From positions 1-39,157 of the forward strand of contig NZ_ANBE01000024.1 of the NCBI RefSeq assembly GCF_000341145.1: 39,157 bases of DNA, in the 5' to 3' direction. The position numbers were made by a program, and so were the translations under genes. Below, one piece after another: positions 36,001 through 39,157 of the stretch; within the stretch, counting starts at the first letter, position 1; every line of letters begins with the position of its first letter. Origin of the DNA: Nocardiopsis xinjiangensis YIM 90004 (GTDB lineage: Bacteria > Actinomycetota > Actinomycetes > Streptosporangiales > Streptosporangiaceae). The notes under the pieces are model-generated. The model ran no database searches, was not told the origin of the DNA, and worked only from the letters and a program-made list of their open reading frames with translations.

Positions 36001-36653
36001 CTGCCCTCAGGCCGCCAGGCCGGAGGACGTCTGCTCTGGAGGGGCATCTCCAGGGCAGGCGTTCGCGCGAGGCGCTCGTGCCACTCCGAGGAGGGGGCGG
36101 ACGGGGCCCGTCCATCGGCCTCGGAGACGCGATCGCCCCCCGGATCGGGGGCCTGCCTGCCGGAGTACAGCGCGGCGATCAGCGACAGGATCCGCGACAC
36201 TGCGGCTTCGTCCCCGGCGCTCTGGTGGACTGCCACGACCAGGACGTGGTCCCCGTCGTCGAGGGTGGTCAAGGCGGCGGCGAGAGCACAGGTACGCAAA
36301 GGCGGTGTGAGCGCCTCGACCAGGGCCGCGACGCATCCCTCAGGCCCCGTGCCGGCGGCCGTCGGTACATGCACAAGACCGGAGGACCCGGCATGCTCGG
36401 CCCGCACCGGACGGCCGCCCTCGTCGACGTAGCGGACCCCCGCTCCCAGCCTTCCCAGGACGGCCCCGTCCAGGGCCGCCGCCAGCGCCCGGGAGTCGAG
36501 CGCTCCGCGCAATCGCAGCGCCCGATAAGAGGCGTACGGCCGGGCGTCGGGAGCGAGGCGTTCGAGGAACCACAGGCGTCGGTGGAGCGCGGAGGGTTCT
36601 GCGTCCCTTTCCGGGGACCCGGTCATTGCGGGCGTCGATCCAGACACTGTCAT
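24045..36653 (-). CDS. non-ribosomal peptide synthetase, modules 1-4 (C*-A-T-C-A-T-C-A-T-C-A-T)
   Basis: 4202 residues. The module 1 C domain is degenerate: its motif reads HQSAGDE (143-149) with the catalytic His replaced by Gln, so it should not condense. Carrier serines are at 963, 1994, 3071 and 4144. The later C domains have HHGITDD (1141-1147), HHIATDG (2207) and HHIATDG (3260). Hand-read A codes: module 1 DILQACLIWK (near Gly codes DILQLGLIWK), module 2 DLTKLVSVAK (Asx-like start, different end), module 3 DAWQISTIDK (Gln-like, compare DAWQFGLIDK), module 4 DLELLIVVVK (no match known to me). No epimerisation, methylation or release domain is present; the chain passes to the next protein. 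ATG 36653 has GAGG five bases upstream, better than the GTG at 36659. The gene is 39 bases after mbtH. Confidence 0.94.
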   Translation of the reverse strand: MTVSGSTPAMTGSPERDAEPSALHRRLWFLERLAPDARPYASYRALRLRGALDSRALAAALDGAVLGRLGAGVRYVDEGGRPVRAEHAGSSGLVHVPTAAGTGPEGCVAALVEALTPPLRTCALAAALTTLDDGDHVLVVAVHQSAGDEAAVSRILSLIAALYSGRQAPDPGGDRVSEADGRAPSAPSSEWHERLARTPALEMPLQSRRPPAWRPEGSALPIAVPDGFASAFPGDRLAPALAGVVHTVLSRHSGRWDGVLGLRTDGITVPLVLDLPRRLTFREALGRVEEEAEQARGADAEQLAAQASGTTDLSRGPLFDVLVEVADESTADFAGLEAAALHVADRALRYDAVVRLLRAPDGGVRAELEYASFVGDALAERLAERVTTLLAHAVRNPVTPIGHMSVLPERERQEVLAPPRGPREQIPDSTLVELVAVQAARTPDAAAVRHGNSRLTYAGLLARARQIAAGLWENGVGTGDRVGVALLPGADLVATLLGTHLAGAAYVPLDPDHPAERLGLILEDASVRVVVTTSALREHVAAAEAVYVEDLCLEQGRELPEEVAPAPDPDAPAYVIHTSGSTGRPKGVVVGHRSLTAFLWSMSERPGLDPGALLPAVTTVSFDIAALELFLPLITGGCVLMAEREEARDPERLAALLTRHGVRTMQATPTTWRLLLDSGWRAPEGFTALCGGEKMPAGLARGMGEQGVCLWDLYGPTETTIWSSTAVVENGRVRDFAPVAHTTLYVLDEAMEPVPPDSAGELYIGGAGLAHGYLGRAALTSERFVPDPYGPVPGGRLYRTGDIARRSPAGAVEILGRADDQLKIRGHRIEPGEIEYALAAHEGVAQAVVRALASRGGDLRIVAFVRPSAPGRVPDEDELRAHCARLLPAPMVPSRYTAVESFPTTHNGKIDRSALTEEPNVATAPARQPGTPEERTVAAVLAELLERPDIGAHDDFFALGGHSLLATQAVGRLREEFDAELPLALFFETPTVAGLAAHLAAATGTTVPVPVVDRSAPVALSPAQRRLWFLHQLDPEGSSYHEAFAVRLPGPLDPGRLDAAVNLVSVRHEALRTRYVEGEGGEPAQTVVPHEPVRLGGPSGLLEKVLESEYAEPFDLDGGPLSRIRLVTTAEGDHAVLFVLHHGITDDGSTAVLAEELTAAYEGRELDGTPPGHLDFCSAQDARAAGPRSEDSRAYWREQLARAVPAELPTDRPRGPRVGGPAGLVHFDVPAVLVDRLDTVREKQGATPFDVFAAGLLAALYEASSQEDLTVGVPVSERDREEYRRVVGLLVETVALRVRIGPLMPFAGLLREVHDTAVAARSKSDVPFDAVVHEAAPERDISRNPLFGIMLTVHDRRPEGVLVPDQSGAAKFDLSVHLTARADGGFDGEIVYAEDLYDHTTLERLTSDYVRLLRTAAGAPHTPVGSLAAAGSTEPTGLWDAGSEAERDAVPVHEAVAAHAVVPGIPAVVEDGAVTDFSDLERGANRLAHRLRELGVRRGDLVVVHLLRSTGLVTAMLAILKAGAAYVPLDPDHPGRLTPALEDSGARVAVATAGTGDELPPGVHLLDPDDPGERRRCLELPAVPPEVALGPDDLAYAVYTSGSTGRPKAAMVTHGGLANYVRWSVGTIVDERGSLLHTSLAFDLALTSLWPPLAAGTPVRLADPRDAGADPLVRELEQGSGHPLDFIKLTPTHLNLLSDTVAPDTLASSTACLIVGGEELRGEHVAVWSDRAPEVRVVNSYGPSETAVACCVHEVRAGEAAPGPVPIGRPLPGTAVRLLDDALNRVPVGAVGEICVGGHGVGRGYLGDPALTAERFVPDPYGAPGSRLYRTGDLARRRTDGSLVFVGRRDHQVKIRGYRAEPAETEAALRAHPGVRTAVVAVDRIDSATPCLVAHVVPETPRVSLTEIRADIARTLPPHLVPTSWGTLDALPLLGNGKVDRRSLPELSSDTAVPEKWEAPATPAERLIAEVWSQVLGAERIGRHDRFFDLGGQSLLATRVAAHLRERMPSPVSVRDIFTAQTVAELADLLARRVRERVAELFGGPGDGDDISEEPSDTVGAPEFAAPAPDTRERLVAETDRSGPLLLSRAQEALWFLDQLAPGGVEYLVVNALRLRGPLDAEALGRALEEVAARHEILRTRYVADVDGSPHQVVDPVRPVRLTPENRDPAEVLAEETRTPIDLEAGPVWRVRLAREGDEHVLVLTIHHIATDGWSTGVLADDLAALYAGRTLEPLGVQYADIAAAEHGHLSGEVLEGRLEHWRDRLAGLEPTELPTDRPRSSQPDFEGATVSFEIPADLDRELTMLGRSRSATPFMVFLAGFLALLNRYSGRDDLSVGVPFSGREHPRTEELIGLFANTLVLRVDVEDTPVFTDLVARVRDVAVEAQQYGDLPFEQLVRDLAPRRDLSRNPLFQLMFAYREENEERFHLDDLQVEPEPVPWRTSKFDLTLELTRRPDGGLDGQIEYARALFDTATVERLAEHFLCLLGSAAHDPRTRIGHLSLLSGSERATLDDHTRGEHRPRARTFLPDLVTEWAARSPDAAAVVADGTTLTYRALDRRADKIARLLREEGADTDVPVGVCLPPGSERVAVSLGVMRAGAALLPLDPEHPKARRDWLLADAGCRLLITDSGEWSGARRETCEGVAVLDLVHEHRRIELLPEGAPQVVSSPDALAYVMYTSGSTGRPKGVAVPHRGIANRVLWAVERFGLGPGDRLVHKTVATFDASVWEWLAPLVSGGTVVVPPNGAERDPAALVATIAAYGVTVLQGVPSFLLTVADTPGLEDCTDLRLIFSAGEPLTGALVSRLTCRTGAEVINTYGPTESSIDVTYWPHTRQTPADGVAPIGLPLPNTRAVVRDVAGGLAPVGVPGELHIAGEGLARGYVGEPALTAASFVPDPYGPPGSRAYRTGDLARCRTDGTLEFLGRKDGQVKIRGVRVEPAGVEAVLTRYPGACAAAVVASPGPDGLDRLVAHVVPKDATTEANDLRSFLAAELPDSHVPSIFVFLARLPLTTSGKIDRAALPAPDTAPSGYTFTSADDPTSVLVARVLSEVLGVGGVGPDDDFFELGGHSLLAIRAVNRIRTETGIDLPVRAVFEARTAEGLAGRVRSASPETDGAITRMDEAVRHSPQPLSSAQRRLWLLHELEPDETRYNVTCALRVRGTLDTEALTGALKDLCLRHAILRTRYVVEEGVPYQVEHPDAALELVLGRRPELRGDAEGIQAAVTGLAKTAFDLSIGPPVAAHLLALAPDEHVFVLVIHHIATDGWSENLLMEDLGSFYDARASGRAATAGTELQYVDFAVRERERLAGDAARKALENTVESLVGAPALNLTADGPRVPVRDGAGSLVTAHVPADVAGPLVELGRTGGATPHMVFLGVFCAMLTRYTRETDLVVGTPSAGRGLPELDAVAGCFVNTVVTRVDSTGDPTLPQLIDRVRDTVLSGLGQEVPFDEVVEALAPERRGDRSPLVDVVFELRDSALGRPRFGGLDAEPIEPARTTAKFDLTFSMIAEEDGGYSLEAEYATGVYSEQAVRRMTEHFVSLARSAAERPGKRLSALEMLTGEELQDLVALSRVSALLSDGAGPASEATTRWPEQGSALHEAVAQHAARTPDAPAILSEDGDLTFRQLHERALHLAGRFRAAGVGPEDRIAVLLDRSSAAVVSVLAAFHSGGVYVPLGTAQPPERLAAVFEDLAPALVVTDASYRERVVDPGAPVLVVDEEGPSAPPGELPATVPDGLAYMIYTSGSTGRPKAVMVTHRSYTHHMEAIRSTYHSSPGDRGVLLAALTFDLAMEQIGLPLFGGGAIVVADAAFWSPEGLPDRLEAVGAAHHLLTPSHYREVMQSAGDLSERLVRLRSLHIGADVVTYADAENWFASGAPGRFVCVYGPTEATVVALAHPVNREEARTADPSTSVPIGRPIPGSTAYVLDPALNLVPVGVPGELHIGGTRVTRGYLGRPGLTAERYVPDPFDGGGGRLYATGDRALIRGDGTVEFLGRLDSQVKVRGFRVEVGEVEAALNSHGEVRESAVRAWPTETAEHRLVGYVVAHESRMPSVDELRKHLAERLPDHMVPSAFMLLDALPLTTSRKLDRPALPHPTPEDFEPQKADEFRTEVEEAVAECWSELLGVPYVGLDEDFFALGGHSLTATRLLTLLKGLFALDIPLRLLFDENTVRGQAAALERIAEAQADPPDAHLTCGGHGD

Positions 36654-36692
36654 GTCCACCTCGGCTCGGTCACGATCGTCGTCGGTTCGGAG

Positions 36693-36890
36693 TCAACTGG
36701 CCTCGGCGTCCATACGCCGGCGCAGACTCAGCGGCCTCATGTCGGTCCACACCCGTTCGATGTGCGCGAGACACTCCTCCTTCGTCCCGGAGAACCCTTC
36801 CGCTCGCCAGCCGTCCGGGACGTCCCGGTCCGCCGACCAGATGGAGTACTGCTCCTCATGGTTGACCACGACGAGATAGGTGTCGTGCAT
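36693..36890 (-). CDS. MbtH-like protein
   Basis: This 65-residue protein has the family signature: NHEEQYSIW, then DVPDGW, a turn with [14 protein letters not shown], then [10 protein letters not shown]. MbtH-like proteins bind A domains and are often needed for folding and activity of the NRPS, here the two downstream synthetases. GGAGGAG lies four bases before the ATG. It sits between the SbnA-like gene and the first NRPS gene in the same operon. Confidence 0.95.
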   Translation of the reverse strand: MHDTYLVVVNHEEQYSIWSADRDVPDGWRAEGFSGTKEECLAHIERVWTDMRPLSLRRRMDAEAS

Positions 36891-36958
36891 AGCTCTCCTC
36901 CTTCGTGTATGCAGTGCTGGAGCGCCACCGGTGAGCCCGCGGGCCCCGCCGAGCACGG

Positions 36959-37966
36959 TCACGCCCCCACGACCGTCCCGCCCGGCTCCTTCCACAGGTG
37001 CCCGATGTCACCGAAGTGTTCGAGGACCCAGGCGTCGGAGTAAATGGTGTCGAGGTAGCGCTCGCCCCGGTCCGGTAACAGGAGGACGCAGTTCGCGCCG
37101 TCCTCCATGTGGGGCAGCCACTGGGTGACGGCACTCACGACCGCGCCGGAGGAGCCGCCGCACAGGACGGCCTCCGTCCCGATCAGGCGACGGCAGCCCA
37201 CGACACAGTCTTGGTCGGACACACGGACCACCGAATCGGCGATCCCCTCGTAGTAGAGCCCGGAACGGACGGCAGCCCCGTGACCGGGGATGAGGCGGTT
37301 GCCGCCCTTGTCCCCGAAGAGGGCGCTGCCTTCGGCATCGACCGCGACGACGCGGGTGTCCAGGCCGTGGCGCTCCGCGTAGCGGGAACAACCGTGGATA
37401 GTGCCGCAGGTCCCGGCCGCGACGAACAGATAGTCGACGCGCCCGTCGAGCTCACGTACCACCTCGTCCAGGACGCTTTCCTGCGCTCTGGCGTTGAGGA
37501 GGTTGGCGTACTGGTTGGGCCAGAAGGCGTGCGGAAGCTCCTCGAACAGTTCTTGGACACGGCGGAGCCGGGCGGGAAGGTAGTCCTTGCTGCCGTCCCC
37601 GGTCTCGGCGACCATCTCGATCCTGACCCCGTAGGCGGAGAGGATGGCCAGGTTCTGGGGGGTCGTCTTCGGGTCCACGACACAGACGAGGTCGAGGTCG
37701 TGCAGTCGACAGACCTGGGCGAGCCCGACCGCCAGGTTTCCAGAGCTGGACTCGACGACCGTGGACCTGCCGGGCACCAGTTCACCGCTGCGAAGGGCTC
37801 CGAGCACCATGCCCATGGCGGAACGGTCCTTGATGCTCCCCCCCGGGTTCAGCGCTTCGAGCTTGGCGTAGAAGTTCGCGCCGGACCAGGGGAAGAGTCG
37901 CTTGAGTCCGATGAGTGGCGTTCCGCCGACAGCGGCGAGAACGCCCTCACCCGCACGCGCGCTCAT
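36959..37966 (-). CDS. SbnA-like PLP-dependent synthase (2,3-diaminopropionate pathway)
   Basis: This 335-residue enzyme is of the cysteine-synthase fold, SbnA branch. SbnA joins O-phosphoserine and glutamate to N-(2-amino-2-carboxyethyl)-glutamate, which SbnB oxidises to 2,3-diaminopropionate. The PLP lysine is K46 in GGSIKDRSA; the cofactor loop is SSSGN (73-77). SbnA-specific stretches are present: [43 protein letters not shown] and [12 protein letters not shown]. No SbnB-like gene is in the window; it may lie outside. I chose ATG 37966 because GAGG is five bases upstream; a longer frame to 38062 overlaps the carrier protein gene. The start is seven bases from that gene's stop. Confidence 0.9.
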   Translation of the reverse strand: MSARAGEGVLAAVGGTPLIGLKRLFPWSGANFYAKLEALNPGGSIKDRSAMGMVLGALRSGELVPGRSTVVESSSGNLAVGLAQVCRLHDLDLVCVVDPKTTPQNLAILSAYGVRIEMVAETGDGSKDYLPARLRRVQELFEELPHAFWPNQYANLLNARAQESVLDEVVRELDGRVDYLFVAAGTCGTIHGCSRYAERHGLDTRVVAVDAEGSALFGDKGGNRLIPGHGAAVRSGLYYEGIADSVVRVSDQDCVVGCRRLIGTEAVLCGGSSGAVVSAVTQWLPHMEDGANCVLLLPDRGERYLDTIYSDAWVLEHFGDIGHLWKEPGGTVVGA

Positions 37967-37973
37967 CCCCACC

Positions 37974-38297
37974 TCAGCCGTCAACGTGGCGTTCGAGATT
38001 TTCCGGTCGGTAAACAGCAGATACCTCGTCGAGGCGCTCCAGCACACCCTCCTCCTCCGCAATGCGCACCACGAAGGCGGCGAGGTCGGTGAACAACTTC
38101 CCGTTGAAGCCCTCGAAGCGCTCCAGGAGGTTCAGCCCGGTGGTGTTCTCCATCTCCAGGAGGACCTGGACCATGGAGAAGGAGTCCAGGTCGGCGACGG
38201 ACTCCGGCTTGGGCACGTCCGGCTGTTCGTCGCAGATCATCGTCGCCATGTTTTGCGCCATGTTCGCGACTGATTCGATACGAATTTCAAAATTCAC
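37974..38297 (-). CDS. free-standing acyl/peptidyl carrier protein
   Basis: This 107-residue protein has the carrier fold, with the phosphopantetheine serine in DLDSFSMVQVLLEMENTTGL and a following helix ending near FVVRIAEEEG. GTG 38297 is chosen because GAGGGG lies about ten bases upstream and the residues before it encode repeat sequence only; ATG 38336 or 38360 would add 13 or 21 residues. It is the first gene of the long operon. No matching stand-alone A domain or ligase is seen, so what it carries is unknown; modification of an amino acid while tethered to it is one option. Confidence 0.8.
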   Translation of the reverse strand: MNFEIRIESVANMAQNMATMICDEQPDVPKPESVADLDSFSMVQVLLEMENTTGLNLLERFEGFNGKLFTDLAAFVVRIAEEEGVLERLDEVSAVYRPENLERHVDG

Positions 38298-38312
38298 GGT
38301 GGGACACCCCTC

Positions 38313-38366
38313 TTCAGGCACGGTTCCGACAATCATCGCCTTCAGACACGGTTCCGCCAATCATCG
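38313..38366. repeat. tandem 28-bp direct repeat in the operon leader
   Basis: TTCAGGCACGGTTCCGACAA (from 38313) and TTCAGACACGGTTCCGCCAA (from 38341) begin two 26-base copies that differ at two places and repeat every 28 bases. They lie between the predicted promoter and the GTG of the carrier protein gene, in the untranslated leader. A binding site for a regulator or an RNA-level control element is possible; a local duplication without function cannot be excluded. Confidence 0.7.
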
Positions 38367-38386
38367 TTTACCGACATTTCGGGGCG

Positions 38387-38416
38387 AGCGTAGCCGTGAA
38401 AAAATTCCGCAGTCAA
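38387..38416 (-). promoter_or_regulatory. sigma70-type promoter of the NRPS operon
   Basis: On the minus strand TTGACT (38416-38411) and TACGCT (38392-38387) are separated by 18 bases, a close match to the vegetative actinomycete consensus. Transcription would start near 38380, giving a leader of about 80 bases before the carrier protein gene. An A/T-rich run lies in the spacer. Confidence 0.65.
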
Positions 38417-38612
38417 CCAAAGCGATCTGCACCGTGCCGGCCTCCCGCTCGCCCCACAGGGAGACACCGTTTCCTAAGTCGCGCCCCGATGCAAGGCTTC
38501 CATTCCACATGCCACGGAAGAAGGACGCGGTCCAGGGCACGGGAAAGACGAAGCCTCTCGCATTCCCCGACCCGGCACCACCAGGCGGACCCCAGGAGTG
38601 CCTCCGCCCCCT

Positions 38613-38628
38613 GTCCCGCTGGCGAGAC
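38613..38628. promoter_or_regulatory. candidate operator, second copy (GTCCCGCTGGCGAGAC)
   Basis: The site matches the palindrome at 5428-5443 in 15 of 16 bases, and its flanks extend it to TGTC...GACA. It is about 200 bases upstream of the operon promoter and 260 bases before the GNAT gene. See the partner site for the argument. Confidence 0.5.
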
Positions 38629-38777
38629 ATGTAAATATCTCATCAGCGCTGACACGATAGCCCCGCCGCCCCGACCGGATCACCGGCAGCGCACAGTCAT
38701 CGACTCCCGCACGTTCACGCGTGGTCGGGAAGGTTCCGGCGGACGCCGGCCGCGCCCGGCCCACTGCGCCCCCGGCC

Positions 38778-38808
38778 TTGACCCGACAGTCCCCAGAACG
38801 CTTACATA
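38778..38808 (+). promoter_or_regulatory. possible promoter of the rightward GNAT gene
   Basis: TTGACC at 38778-38783 is followed after 18-19 bases by TTACAT/TACATA (38802-38808). The -35 box is good, the -10 box only fair. It lies about 80 bases before the gene. Confidence 0.4.
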
Positions 38809-38886
38809 CTCCCCGGGGCCGGTATTCATCGATAGCCGGGCCGACTTTTTGGAAAACCCTCCACACCACCCTAGGGAAGAGGAGCT

Positions 38887-39157
38887 TTGCTGTTTCCACA
38901 CGCAGAGTCCAAGAGCATCCGACTGCAACCCGCAGTCGATGACGATGCACCCAGTGCGTACGAGGTTCTGTTCCGAATCGGTTACAGATCGCTTCCCACA
39001 CTGGACCGTTTCATGGAGACTTTCAATCGCGAGGTCTCGGCGAACTTCCTCGTTGTCGACCAGGAGAATGGGCGGGTCGTCGGAACCAGCTCACTGTCCG
39101 ATCTATCGCCCGCCGGCAACATCCAGGCCGAAGTGTGCCTGCAGGCGGGGGGCCCCG
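38887..39157 (+). CDS. GNAT-family acetyltransferase, N-terminal part (runs off right edge)
   Basis: Ninety codons are visible. The segment SIRLQPAVDDDAPSAYEVLF is a typical GNAT first strand and helix, and NFLVVDQENGRVVGTSSLSD is the strand pair before the acetyl-CoA site. The pattern resembles the complete GNAT at 1525-2193 (VVIHRSTGDELGFSALYGHD), so the two may be related copies. The frame has a TAG stop at 38872-38874, and the only standard start after it near the domain is TTG 38887, with GAGGAG just upstream. The C-terminal half is outside the window. Confidence 0.72.
   Translation, partial: MLFPHAESKSIRLQPAVDDDAPSAYEVLFRIGYRSLPTLDRFMETFNREVSANFLVVDQENGRVVGTSSLSDLSPAGNIQAEVCLQAGGP

Larger units (their letters stand above)
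38298..38886. other. divergent intergenic control region
   Basis: These 589 bases separate the long leftward operon from the rightward GNAT gene. No convincing gene is present. The region has lower GC patches (for example near 38401-38405 and 38629-38641) and contains the operon promoter, a tandem repeat in the leader, a candidate operator and a possible rightward promoter, each listed separately. Confidence 0.65.

Noticed and set aside
16814..36653. Epimerisation, N-methylation or oxidation domains within the NRPSs
   Set aside because: After each A domain the sequence goes directly to a carrier domain and then to the next C domain or the thioesterase; no room or motif for an extra domain.
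37967..38062. Longer N-terminus for the SbnA-like protein
   Set aside because: It overlaps the carrier protein gene and has no family similarity; ATG 37966 has a good ribosome site.
1..39157. CRISPR arrays, tRNA and rRNA genes
   Set aside because: No regularly spaced repeat series and no cloverleaf or rRNA-like sequence was noticed; the only tandem repeat is a two-copy element in a leader.

Overview
The window comes from a high-GC Gram-positive bacterium, almost certainly a filamentous actinomycete: GC is roughly 70%, Shine-Dalgarno sites are GGAGG-type, GTG and TTG starts occur, and modular NRPS and TDP-deoxysugar genes are present. Most of the window is a biosynthetic gene cluster for a glycosylated non-ribosomal hexapeptide. 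The cluster runs off the left edge (truncated glycosyltransferase) and probably the right edge (truncated GNAT gene).

Layout. (1) 1-5337, minus strand: six overlapping or closely spaced genes, read from 5337 leftward: two PH-domain (YdbS/YdbT-like) membrane proteins, an aldo/keto reductase, a GNAT acetyltransferase, a sugar 4-ketoreductase-like SDR and a macrolide-type glycosyltransferase. (2) 5338-5762: divergent control region with a nested 54-bp inverted repeat. (3) 5763-8700, plus strand: an NDP-hexose C-3-methyltransferase, an MppJ-like alpha-keto-acid C-methyltransferase, and a decayed flavin-dependent halogenase, closed by a perfect 58-bp palindrome. (4) 8894-14560: an RND efflux pump, a tiny membrane protein and a NarL-type two-component system, probably export/resistance and its control. 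(5) About 14590-14900: an IS701-like transposase remnant. (6) 14908-38297, minus strand: one long operon, in transcription order a free carrier protein, an SbnA-like diaminopropionate-pathway synthase, MbtH, a 4-module NRPS, a 2-module NRPS with thioesterase, an ornithine-carbamoyltransferase paralogue and dTDP-glucose 4,6-dehydratase. A good sigma70-type promoter and a 28-bp tandem repeat precede it. (7) 38887 to the end, plus strand: the start of a second GNAT gene.

How the parts may work together (inference). The NRPS pair has six C-A-T modules and no epimerisation domain, so it should build a hexapeptide released by a thioesterase with Cys instead of Ser as nucleophile. The SbnA-like enzyme plus the carbamoyltransferase suggest 2,3-diaminopropionate and its carbamoylated form (beta-ureidoalanine, an isostere of Gln), and module 3 has a Gln-like specificity code. 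The MppJ-like enzyme suggests a beta-methylated aromatic residue such as beta-methylphenylalanine. 4,6-dehydratase, C-3-methyltransferase, ketoreductases and glycosyltransferase suggest a 3-C-methyl deoxysugar of the mycarose type. The halogenase relic suggests an ancestor made a chlorinated variant. Specificity codes and motif positions were read by hand and are not database results.
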